From assembly GCA_905221605.1 (NCBI GenBank), contig CAJNDS010001024.1, positions 459,501 through 523,500 of the forward strand: 64,000 nt of DNA. Reading direction: 5' to 3'. How positions within the stretch are numbered: position 1 is the first letter of the stretch; the number at the start of each line of letters is the position of its first letter. The position numbers and the translations under genes were made by a program. The DNA is from Symbiodinium natans (lineage: Eukaryota; Sar; Dinophyceae; Suessiales; Symbiodiniaceae). The notes under the pieces were generated by a model. The model worked only from the letters and a program-made list of their open reading frames with translations. It had not been told where the DNA came from and did not search any database. Below are positions 11,995 through 22,516 of the stretch, in pieces.

Positions 11995-14900
11995 TTAGGA
12001 CCAAACACTTCCAAGCATCTGCAGCATGGAAGATGGGTTGTAGTTCCAGGGCTTCCAGTCGGCGATGAAGTGGATGAGCTGACGTCATAGGGGGCATACT
12101 GTGGGGTCGGAAGGGCTTTCGGGTAAGGCGTGTTGAGCAGCCGTTGTAGGGCTGGGGTGCTTAGTTGCAGAAAGCCCTCACCACAACACCTGATCCTCCC
12201 CGCACGACGGAAACAAGGGCCTAGGTGGTCGACCGAGGTGCCGCAGCATGTTGGAGCACCCATCGCGCAGATTGTCCGAAATGCTTCTGCCAATACCTGT
12301 CATCGTGGAGCTCAGATCAGGACCTCCCATTCAGCAGAACCGAGATTCAATCTCCCACAAGTTTCAACACTGCCTTGCTATGTTCTCAGGTCCACGGCCC
12401 ATGCTCCACGGTAACTTGAAGACCGGGGCCTGTGAAATCACCCTTGAATAGGTTCGGGAAGGCCCCAGCTACCACTCCCCACCGGCACCTGTAGGTGGGG
12501 TCTTTGCCGCAGAACTCGCTGATGAGCATCGCGTAGAACCCCGGCAAGAGGGAGATCGTGTTTTCTGGGTGTCAAGAAAGCCAAGGCACCGAAAGCCAGC
12601 TGCAAATGCAAAAAAAGGGATACTTCGAGGAAACAGCAAACAGCTCCAAGGCTCTGAAATGGCGGTTGACCCAGTCCATCTCTGAATTGTCACGCAGATT
12701 GATGTTGGTATCGAGGACACCTTCGGGGAGTTGGGAGAGGCCACCAAAGCAGAGCCGTGGCAGACAGGAACCAACCGATGCTGATGCGAAAACTCCGCAT
12801 CCGCAACGGCAACATGTATCCAAATACTTCAAAAGCTGATCATTATGCCTACGCAGGTGCTGCACCATACTCTGTGATGCAGTCTGGTCGCCATAACAGC
12901 ACGATCGGCAGTAAAGTCTACATTTAGCATGACCCAGAATCCTCAACCTACTTGTTGCCCCCAGGCGCCGGTAAAATCTCGGTCGTAGAAGACGCGACGA
13001 GGGTCGATGATCACCGGCCCCCCGGTCATGGCAGAATGCCCCTGCCAGTAAGCCTCGGAGACAGGTTATGGTCTACTCGGTTTCAAGCAACGAGAAGGCC
13101 CAGCCCATACGCTGGCTAGGGAGTGCTTGAATGTACAGGCTTTCAGGCAGGTACCAAAATTGTTGTGTGAGGTGAGGCAAAGGGCAATCGGAGTCGCGAT
13201 CTCCACCGGAAAGTTCGCCAAATCGAACCTCGCCATGCTGAAATGCGCTAAGACTCTAGGAAGTGTGCCATCAATGCGCACCGCGAAATTCCTTTGGGCA
13301 AGCTGTCCAAACTTTCCTTCAAAGTAGCCAACTAATTCTCGTTCGGGAAGGCAGGAATGGTATGACACTGGGTAGAACCCAAGGTAGGGAGGAAACTCAC
13401 TAGCTCCAAGTAGTTATGGCCAGCTGGAGAGCAAGTTGTCCAGGCTGCCGATGGGGAAGCTGTCTGCGTCCATGTAGATGATGCGGTCGTACTGATACAG
13501 ACTGGCCTGAAGCCCGTCTGGAGGGCGGCTATAGCTCCCGTCTCCAGAACGGGCTTTGTGAACGATACTCGTGTGGGGGGCAAGGACATGGCTACACACG
13601 CAGAACGCGAGGAATTCCCCAGCATGCTTGAAAACTCGAACCGGCTGGGAGGAAAGAAAACAAAGGCGCTGCTCCAGAAAAATGGAAGCTCCGTATATCT
13701 CACGGTTCACTTCCGAAACCTCCCGGAGCTTCGCAGCTTGGGAACATAATTTGCCAAGTGGCGACTCGAAGCTTCAGAAACGACTGCAACCATTGCCACT
13801 TGCCCCGGCTGACAGCCGCCTGCACCTCTACAACACTGCCGCGATTTATGCCAGGAAGATCACACCCCAAACCCCTGTTCCCTCATGAAGCCCCAAAACC
13901 CCTCAGCATCCCTTCTAGGGCCTTGATGAGCTTCACGCCCATCTTCTCGAATCGCTCTGGGCGCGGTACCTCCTCGAAGTGGACGGCAATCATGTCTGCA
14001 TTCGGCCTCAGGCCGTTCCTTGGCTCCAAAGTGCAAGCTGTGCCACGGAGGGTTTTGGGGTTGGCTGCAGGGCAAGGTCTGTGGGCTAAGCGTGCAGGCA
14101 GCAATGCGCGCAGGGCATAGTTATGTTTCGGCTCCTTATGTACATACTTAGGCTTGAGTTTTGTTCCGGTTTAAGAGTTGGTCAGACTAGGCTGCTCTTG
14201 TATATCCCTTTGATCAATTCAAAAGCTCTTCTCTATCAGGCACAGGCGCTGCTTGATAAACCACGCATTAACCAGGATTGCACATGCATAGTCCTCAAAT
14301 TGCCTGGGCTCGCCGGCCAGGTACCAAGCATAGGCCACTCGACCAGTTGGTTGAGGTGGTTTCCCTACCGGCACCACAACACTCTCGTTCCAGTCGTCCG
14401 TGCCCCAGCTTGCCCCTGAGAAGAGGGACTTCACGGAAGGGGGTGCCTGGATGGCTGGGGTTGTAGTTTCAGGCCGGACGGGCGTGGCCACACTGGTGGC
14501 TGAAAGGGTTGGCTCGTCCGTCCTGCCTTCGTTGCGCTTGACGAGTGACGCCGTTTGAGGGAGTGCATAGTTCATGGCCTCTCGACTCGGTGCATCGTCG
14601 GCAGAGACGACGCGCCGAATGGCTGGGTCCTCCGTCCTGCCTTCGCTGCCCTGGGCGGGTGACGATCTTGCATAGTTCATGGCTTCTCGACTCGGTGCAT
14701 CGTCGGTAGAGGCGACGCGCCGAATGGCTGGGTCCTCCGTCCTGCCTTCGCTGCCCTGGGCGGGTGGCGATCTTCGCTGTCCCGTCTGAGCAAGTGCATA
14801 GTTCATGGCTTCTCGACTCGGTGCATCGTTGACGGCAGAGTCGACGCGCCAACGGGCTGGGTCCGTCCAGCCTTCGTCTGGTTGGGCGGGTGGCACTGCA

Positions 14901-15154
14901 TCACGTTGGACAGATGGTGATCCTCGATGTCTGGTTTCAGGGTAGTGCCGTTTCATGGCTTCCAGAATCTGTGCCTCATTGGCAGCAGAGACGACGCGCT
15001 GAAGAGAGCCGCGCTGAGGGGCTTTCAGTGTCTCCTCCGAAGTCATGGCCACCAGTACCAGTGCCGTCACGGAAAGACCAAACAAGAAGCGCAGCGCAGA
15101 GGAGAAAACCCCACGTGATGCCAAGCTCTGGGCAGCGCTGGAGGCATTTCGCAT
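11995..15154 (-). CDS. Golgi-type GT8 glycosyltransferase (glycogenin-like), complete ten-exon gene
   Basis: Predicted type II membrane enzyme that transfers a sugar from a nucleotide sugar in the secretory pathway. Exons in coding order: 14250-15154, 13908-14018, 13755-13835, 13421-13501, 13186-13237, 12969-13053, 12655-12720, 12489-12564, 12190-12286, 11995-12078. All nine junctions keep phase and give 545 residues from ATG 15154 to TAA 11995. Donors: six GC, one GA, two GT; every acceptor is AG. Residues 20-37 form the membrane anchor (LRFLFGLSVTALVLVAM); 55-210 are a repeat-bearing stem. The catalytic domain starts near 273 (AYAWYLAG). The metal-binding DxD is DAD at 377-379 in YDRIIYMDADSFPIGSLDNL; later come AYWQGHSAMTGGP, MDWVNRHF and HFIADWKPWNY (521-531), the GT8 HxxGxxKPW-like motif. 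Acceptor sugar and substrate are unknown. The GA donor of intron 7 is the least certain junction. Confidence 0.93.
14520..15000 (-). repeat. Tandem repeats in the stem region of the GT8 enzyme
   Basis: The stem carries three good copies and one degenerate copy of a unit built on DAPSREAMNYAL followed by a QGSEGRTEDPAIRRV-type segment; the first, degenerate copy reads EAQILEAMKRHYPE. At DNA level the two middle copies are almost identical, pointing to recent unequal exchange. Confidence 0.85.
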
Positions 15155-15190
15155 GACAGGGATCAAGCCGTGAAATCTGAAGCCACAAGC

Positions 15191-15250
15191 TAAACCAAGC
15201 TAGATCAAGCTAAATCAAGCTAGATCAAGCTAGATCAAGCTAGATCAAGC
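15191..15250. repeat. Decamer tandem repeat AGCTAGATCA, about six copies
   Basis: Units differ only by GAT/AAT or AAC changes. The array ends about 40 bp upstream of the GT8 start codon, so it is probably within or beside the 5' untranslated or promoter region. Confidence 0.9.
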
Positions 15251-15397
15251 TAGCTGCTTGCTCTCTGTGCTCAAGTAACATCTGCCTCACTCACATCCCG
15301 ATGGTCTGACGGTCTGGTGTTGGTTGCTGGTGCTTTCTGTTTCTTTCGGCATGTCCTCCACGTCCAAGCCCCAAAGCTGACCAGTGCTGTATGCCAT

Positions 15398-15463
15398 GGG
15401 GCCAAATGGGCCATAGGGGCCATAGAGGGGCCAGAGGGGCCAGACGGGCCACAGGGGCCACGC
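15398..15463. repeat. GGGGCCA-type short minisatellite
   Basis: About eight copies of an 8-9 bp unit GGGGCCAK with A/T/G spacers. The minus strand reads as Gly-Pro-Ser repeats, a by-product of the unit length rather than evidence of a collagen-like protein. Confidence 0.85.
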
Positions 15464-15673
15464 CGTAGGGGCTCAGTAAGCACAATAAGGTGAAAGCAGG
15501 ATCAAATCGCCAACCTTCTTTTCGACCGCATTCTTGTGTTCCAAACCCCATCTGCCCTGCTAGGTATCGGTTTTCATGGCGCAGCTACCGGGAGGGCGGT
15601 GGATCAAAAAAACTCCGAGAAAACCAAGTTGCTGAACTTCGGGACCAATCGGGGTCAACTCCTAATTTCGTGC

Positions 15674-18600
15674 CTTCTCTTCTTTGTGCGTCCCGCTGAT
15701 CGTACCCTCCAAGACAATGACATAGCGCATGCCTGGCAGCAGTTGAAAAGCCGCCAGTGCCCAAAAAAGGGGAGAGGAACGAAGCATGGCTGGGACGTCA
15801 ACGGACACGCCGAATGAACTCGAAGCGCATGGTTTGCCAGAACAAGGATACGCAAAGTCCGAATCTTCCATCTTTTGTCGCACAGGAGCAGAGACTAACT
15901 GCATTTCGTGTGCTGATATTTATGTCCCTACACATTTGACAAAGATGACTGCTGTGAGTCGGCCCAGATGCAGCAGCTATCAATAGCTATCACTCATGTA
16001 CAGGGGCCGCACCTTCGGGCAACTGCGCGCCAGATTGGAGGTCCTTGACGACCTGAGTATACCAAGGGCTGCTCAAGGTGCAGAGTTGGGCCTGCCATAC
16101 TTTCTCAAACAAACGCAAAGCTCTTGCGCCATAAGCTCTGAAAACCCTAACCCCCCCCCCCCAAGCTTTCCACCACTGATTTCGCAATGTCGTTCCTCTG
16201 CGTGGAAGAGAACTGCGACATCACAGGGCACATCCTCAGGAAAAGCATTGCTGCAAACCGAAGCACACACACACACACACAACGGCAAATGAAGGCTTAC
16301 CGCAACTGGACCGTGCAAGAGATGCCCATGCTGCACTGGCAAGTGCAAAACTCAAGCTGCAGCTATGTCTGAGAACTCGATTCACTGAACTTTCCCTCCG
16401 TGGTAACACTGAGCTGCGCCTGTCTGCATGCAGCACCTCAATGCTACTAGTAAAGGCCGTATAAGATGCCGCAAAGGTTCCTGAGCCCCTTCTGTACCAT
16501 GGCCCTCTCCAGGATGCCTCCCAGGTCATTGCCAAGCACCTCCTTCAAATCCTGCAAAGCTCAGGGGCGACTCCACTTGCCTCCCAAATAGCGTGGCGAC
16601 ACTGGCACAAACACTGTGTATGGCAGATTATGGCAGCTGCCAGCAGAGCAGGCATGGTCTACGGCAACTCTAGGCCCTGCAGCAAAGATTGTCCTTCACG
16701 CTGATGCAGAGCAGTTCTGTCCTTAACAGGCCGGACCGGGTCCGGTCAGACAAAACCAGCAACAACCTACAAGCCCAACTTGAAGAGCACAGGGTGTTGT
16801 GAAGAGTCAATGCCAAGACTGTGCTTCACTTCCATAAGAGATGCTCACATGGTGTGCCATGTGTACCTCGAACGTGCTGAACCCGGTACAGGACACTCCC
16901 CTCAGCCGCCCACTTGGCGTCCGCTAGGAGGGTGTGGTCCCAGCTCGGTCGCTGCTTCTGACCTTGTAGGTGTTCGGTGCTTGGGTTGGACTCGGGATTT
17001 CAGGATACTTCAGGTGTATGGACTAGGGGCTTCCAAGCCTTCCATGCAAACAAAGATGACCGCGAGCGTGAGAATCTCTGCACGTGCACGAGCGATTCTT
17101 CGGAGCAACGAACTACAGGGGTTCGTTTGGTGTGTGCTGGGTTTGCTGCATTTCAAAGCCCACATATTAAACTCTTAAACCAACAGCCTAGGCGTTCAGG
17201 GCTGCATTGGGCCGCGCTGCTCAGCAGCAACGCAGCACCGATGTACTCGCCAGAGGAGAGCTTCTGTGCCTGAACCACATGAGGCCTTCACTAGAAGCTA
17301 CAAAGTGGCAGTGATGTTGGACTCTTATCGCGTTGACAAAATCCTCTCAGCTGCCAGCTGCTTGGAGCTTTCTTGTTAGGGTTTTCATTGCCCACTCCAA
17401 TCCAACCAAACCTTTGGAATCGTCGCCATCCTCATCATGTCCTCATGTCCTCATGTCCGAGGGCGCCTCGACCCCGCCCTGAAACTTGCCATCTGCCTTC
17501 CTTGGCCACAGAGGGAAGGGAGGCACGCAGGGGCGGCTCAACAAAAACCTTTGCAATCTCGGGGTACAAATGTCGGCACGGACTAGTGATCAGCAATTAA
17601 TCGTAAGCCTCTCACGCCAGCAGGACTGACCGAGCTTCGTTTTAAGTTTAGCACTGCGGACAGATTGTGAAAGCATTTGTCTGCACAACCTACTGTAGGG
17701 AGGCTTCATATCGGTATAGGTACTTTTGCTTTTGGATGGGGTTGCCTGGGTGCTTTGAACCGGATTTGGCACGGGAGAACTGACAGGGCATGGCTGCCAG
17801 GAGATGCTTAGATGCTTGCTGCTTGACGCGTCCTCGGAACTACGGAAAAAAGAGCGTTGGGGGGTGGCTGCATCCCCCTTGAAGACCACCTGTGCGTTTG
17901 AGGAGCACTTCGCCGCCGGACATCACTGATAGGCCCCCGCGCTTCACCTCGGCGACTCGATTGGATAGCGCAGGGCGAGAAAGCACACACATTCGAGCCG
18001 AGCGCGTCTCATCGCCCCAAGCCCCAAAGCTGATCCAAAGCCAATGTCGAATACCAGTCTGCAACACCATAATTCTAAACAGGGCACCTAACTTTTTCAC
18101 CTGGTTTGCAGCGAGCAAGAAGCAACACAGCCAGGGAATCCTAGTTGGAGCAAAACCCCCATACAAGGCAACACAGCAAAGGCAACACAGCATGCCCCTC
18201 GCTGCAGCTCTCGTGGCGAAGTAGATCGCGGCCAAGGATTCCCCTTGCGTCGCCACACGCTGACCAGCCTAGCCGGAAAAAAACCGGACCAGAGAGGGGT
18301 TCCGGAGGGTTCTGGGCTGGGCAATTGTAAAGTCTAACGGCCTCACGGCGAACAGTCGGGTTGGCATCCCACAACTCACAGTCCAGGCGGGCGGGGCACG
18401 GGTCAGGTTATCTGAGGTTCATAGGGGGGTGCTGCGGAACCCACAAGCTTGGACAGTGGTGTGTAAGGTTCCGCTAGTTCAGGCTCGCGCTTATCCATCG
18501 CCCTCCCAGCCTCGAAAGCCTCGGAGAAAGCAGAGAGAGCGATCTGGTCCTGGAAGGCAGGGGTCCGCAATCCGCATAACGCAACAGTGCGGCCTTGAGG

Positions 18601-20626
18601 TAGCAGATGTGAGGGAGCTAGTGAAGGGAGCTCACATGTCCCTTCATTTCGGCACCTGCTCACCTCCACAACCAGCCCCAAAACAGGGCCACGTGGAAGC
18701 CTGTGGCCCCATTTTGCGGCAAGTCTGAGAGGCTACATCCCTCGGGCAAAGCTCCTTCTGTTTCTGGACCAGGCCATCGAAGATCTTGATGGACTCTAGG
18801 AACTTGAGGTTGTCAGCCTGTCCCAGATGCACTCACACTGGTTGAGCAGGGCCATGAACCAGTACCTGGTTTAAGGATGTGCCATTGAGGAGACAGACTC
18901 TTGGGCCTCATTCCTTCAGATCTTCGTTGAAACGCTTTGGGCTGAGGGTTCAGGCTCCCGTTCAGGCCGTGATGAAGGCATCAAGGGCGCGGCTGCTGTT
19001 TTAGTGCTTCCACTCCTTGTCTGGGTTCTTCGGGCTTCTCGTGTCTTCCGGGCAACTCGGAACCTCTCCGGACATTGTGGTTTCCAATCCCGAACGAGCA
19101 CTCGCCATCACCATCCTGTGGCCTGGTGCCTTCTAGTTACGACCAAGGAGATATGCACTGCTAAAACATGCCCATTTTGGCAAGGCCTGGCGGTTGGCCG
19201 CATTCTGCGCCAGAACCTGCCGGTGCAACTCAGTGTCAAATTTCTTCGGCACTGTGGGCGCCATGCCCTACCCGCTCCAGCCCTCACCCCAGCAGCCAAG
19301 AAGAGCCAAGAAGGTGTATGAAGATGGTCTCGAGTCTTGCGGATCACCCCATGCACGAGACCTTAAGGCTCTGAGCCCTGCGATGGCTTTCGCAGACATC
19401 CTCACAGCGCCTGCTTGAAGTTGTTGCCATTCGCTCCCCAAACGCCCGCTTTGCTCAGCGCTTGCACAGTGGCTGTCCTGGCCAGTCGGCTCGAGTCGGT
19501 TTGTGGGCTTGAGGGCTTCAGGGGGCAAATCTCAGGGTTCAGGGCTCCGTGTCAGTTCTACAAGTAGTCGACGTCAACCCAGAAAAGCCGGGAAACTGCA
19601 GGGCGGAGGCGGCCTCGCTCCAGTAAGAGTCACGGCGCTTGTTTGTTTGCTGAACTGAAGGAGGAGATCAACTCGAGTGGCCCCATTTGAAAGTGCCTAG
19701 AAGAGAACACCTCTAAGTGCACAGCAGGGCAAACTCCAGTGGCAAATAGTTTAATTCCATGCAGAAGTATTGTGGGTGTAGCGGGAATTAGACAACCTCA
19801 AATTGCTGGGCGGCTGTTGATCACAAGGAGGATGCTTCTACTTTCCGACGCCTACCGCAATGCAAAGGAGTGCAAGGCAGCTCTCCTTGGACAGTTGTAC
19901 AGCAACGCCAGGCCTGGCAGCAAGCTTGCGGTCAACACGAGGGAAGTCCTAGCCACCCCTCCCCTCTTACCCGAGTCTCACCTGTCAATCAAGCTGGGCC
20001 CCGGCCCTCACACTTGACAACTTGTGCCGTCACACAGTGTAACCTTCCCTGACAGCCACCCACAAATCTGAGACAACGTGAAGGTCGACAACAACAAAAA
20101 ACTAGCCGTCAGACATCTGCCTTGCCTGCACAGCAGAGGCACAGACCACAGATACCTAATGGTTGCAAGCAGATTTTAAAACAGAAGAGCATCTGCCAGC
20201 CTCCAAACGCCTTTCCCTCTTTGAGGGTGTTCACCACGTTACCTAAGATGTCCAAAACAAGCCAGCAGAGTCGAGGCAACTGCCCCTTACAGGCATCCTG
20301 AAGTTTCCCCGCCCCAGAGAAGCCAAGTGCTCTTACATGAAGGGCGAAGGGCAGAGGAAGCCTGATATACATACAACTGGTATATGTATACCTACCGCAT
20401 ACGCCATACATACCATACAGAGAGAGAGAGAGAGAGATCACATGTATACCGAACACATATACATATGCATTATATATATATATATATATATACACATATA
20501 TATATATATATGTGTACCAGACAGGTGGGAATCACTGTGCCGAGTTGCCGTTCACGGAGACCTCCAGGGTGCCTGTGTCAGTGACGAAGAAAGTGGTACC
20601 CATCTTCCCCTGCTCCACGATGAGAC
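15674..20626 (-). CDS. Multi-domain cyclic-nucleotide-binding protein, PKG regulatory-region-like (partial model)
   Basis: Family signatures place at least two, probably three, cNMP domains in this span. First domain: 20549-20626 (LIVEQGKMGTTFFV), 20201-20242 (VVNTLKEGKAFGG), about 19886-19913 (LALLYNCPRRA); phases join exactly. Second: 18755-18817 (NLKFLESIKIFDGLVQKQK), 18491-18549 (ALSAFSEAFEAGR), 17890-17947 (VKRGGLSVMSGGEVLLKRT). Third: 16481-16551 (LKEVLGNDLGGILERAMVQ), 16177-16234 (MCPVMSQFSSTQRNDIAKS), about 16000-16052 (VVKDLQSGAQLPEG), 15674-15732 (MRYVIVLEGTISGTHKEEK). The hinge piece LKEVLGNDLGGILERAM resembles the linker before cNMP domains of alveolate cGMP-dependent kinases. Possible extra exons: 19562-19595, around 18184-18243, 17590-17650, 17200-17263. 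Several cassette exons are missing and no kinase domain was found before the next gene at 15154. It may be a regulatory-only protein, a broken gene, or two genes. Confidence 0.62.
16264..16281. repeat. CA dinucleotide repeat
   Basis: Nine CA units; inside an intron of the cNMP gene between exons 16481-16551 and 16177-16234. Confidence 0.9.
20421..20512. repeat. GA and TA microsatellites
   Basis: Ten GA units at 20421-20440, then TA runs at 20471-20512; inside the intron between exons 20549-20626 and 20201-20242 of the cNMP gene. Confidence 0.9.
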
Positions 20627-22420
20627 CTCAGAGCGGTTTAAGTTCAGGAGTAAAGTGGTTGGACCGTCAGGAAGCGGGGGGGGCTTGGAGGCGTTCTTGG
20701 AGCTCATGAAGTTGAGCTTCGCCGGTTGGTTTCAAGACACGTCTCGCCGACTTGCGGCAGACGAGTTGACAAGTCTAGAAGCCGCTGTTGCTGTCACAAT
20801 CTCGTCGGATGTGGCAACGCCCATGTCTAGACTGGTGCTTCTAACCCGCTTGCTTAAACTCATCCGAAGTCTTACACTCACGCGGGTCGACTCAAGATGG
20901 CTTGGGTCGATGAAGCTTTCCCATGCATCCAAGGCGCTGCCCTGCTCGAACCTCAGAAAGCAAAGGGAATCAGGTCATGGGCTTGCCCTCGAGGCCGAAT
21001 CTCCCTCACGTGTTTTTGAGGTGCAAAGACGAGTGGCTCAAAATACTCCATTGTGGAGAGAATGGCCTCAACCTCAGCTCACGCATCACGGTTAATAGGC
21101 TAAGTGGATGACACATGGCAGGTGCACAAACTTGTGAACGAAACCGACCGCACTATGAGGAGCTAAGTTCTCAAATTTAACAACTTTGGCCCTGGCCCTG
21201 GAATAAGAAGCGGCTGTCAACATGAAAAGGTACCCAGCTGTCTGAAACTGAGCTGATCGCCTCTGACTCCTCCAAGATCGCACAAACGCGGTCCTGCTTC
21301 CGTGGGCGTGAGGCGTACGGCATACTTCCGGTTGGAGATTGGTTGGGCAAGCACCTACAAAAATCTATCAAGCAGGGCACCTGACTCGGTAAACTACTCA
21401 ACCTCGGCGCCTGCTCTGAAGATCTTAGGCGCCCTTTCCGGCCACTGTAGGGCCGGCACCGCCCTCAACACAAGCCGCGAAGCCAAAGGAGCCTGCTTCA
21501 TCGCGGACTTGATGAGCTCCTTAATGGCCTGCCACAGTGCTTGTCAGATCTCAGCGCTCAGAGCTGCAAAACATTGCACAGCCTAAGCTTGAGGTCACGG
21601 GCTCTGCAGACGCCGTGTCAAGGCCCGTGCCTTGTTCATGTCCTTTTTGATCTTGTATTGCGATAAGTACTCCTGCACTGCATCCCGCTTCATGCAGCAT
21701 TCTGGTGTCTTGATTGTGGCTCGGGTTGGAAGATCAAGCATGAAGGAGAAATGGATAGAGACAGGTCAAGCACATTGTAGATCTGGCGTGTTTTTGCACA
21801 TCGCCGGCCGTTGCCATCGCTTCCATTGCAGGACCATCAGGCCTGTGCACTTCGCGGACATCATACCAGGCAGCCACGCCAGCAACGAACGTGGCCAGGC
21901 TTACAGGGACCGCTGCTTTCCGCGTCCCTAGCGCCTAGTTGGTATATCTGCCAACCATCCACCTCTTTGGGCGACCAACTGCTCGGCATTCCTTGCCGCC
22001 CTAAGGTCCTCTCGGCTGAGTTCTCAGGAAGCTCCAGCAACACCAAAGCCTGACAACCTCAAAAAATGGTTTTTGTTGCAAAGACTCTGCCTTGCCACTT
22101 GCCAGAACCCCGAGGACTCCGACGGAGTCGGCTCACGCCGCGGTCGGCTCCGAACCTTTTTTCTTGCGGCCAGAGTGGAGGTGGCAGAAGTCCTGAGCGC
22201 CAGATGCATGAGATGCATGAAGCCACGCCACTAAGGCCATGAGAAGGGTTCGGGATCTGAATCTCAGAGGAATGGAGCTCCCGGCGCAGGCCACGCTGGG
22301 AAGACAGTGCAGTCAAGGGGCGCAAAGCCAGGACTTCTTGCAGCGTCCAGGCACCCGCTCGAACATGCAGGGCCTGGCAAGGCGGTAGGGACCGAGCGGG
22401 AAAAACAACACCCTCGTCAT

Positions 22421-22516
22421 CATTATCATCACCTTCAGCATCGTCGGCATCAGCATCAGCGTCGTCATCATCATCGTCATCATCAGCATCAGCAGCAGCA
22501 GCAGCAGCAGCCGCAG
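22421..22516. repeat. Trinucleotide repeat, CAT/GTC passing into CAG
   Basis: About 95 bp of imperfect (CAT)n with CGT/CAG interruptions ending in seven CAG units. No supported exon overlaps it, so the His/Gln runs in translations are not taken as protein. Confidence 0.9.

Larger units (their letters stand above)
15155..15673. other. Upstream region of GT8 gene with two minisatellites
   Basis: Holds the promoter-side sequence of the GT8 gene, a decamer repeat (15191-15250) and a GGGGCCA-type repeat (15398-15463). A small minus-strand segment near 15490-15520 (VGDLILLSPY) could be a further exon of the upstream cNMP gene, with low confidence. Confidence 0.4.

Noticed and set aside
15271-15483. 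Collagen-like Gly-Pro-Ser reading on minus strand
   Set aside because: By-product of the GGGGCCA minisatellite; no splice partner.
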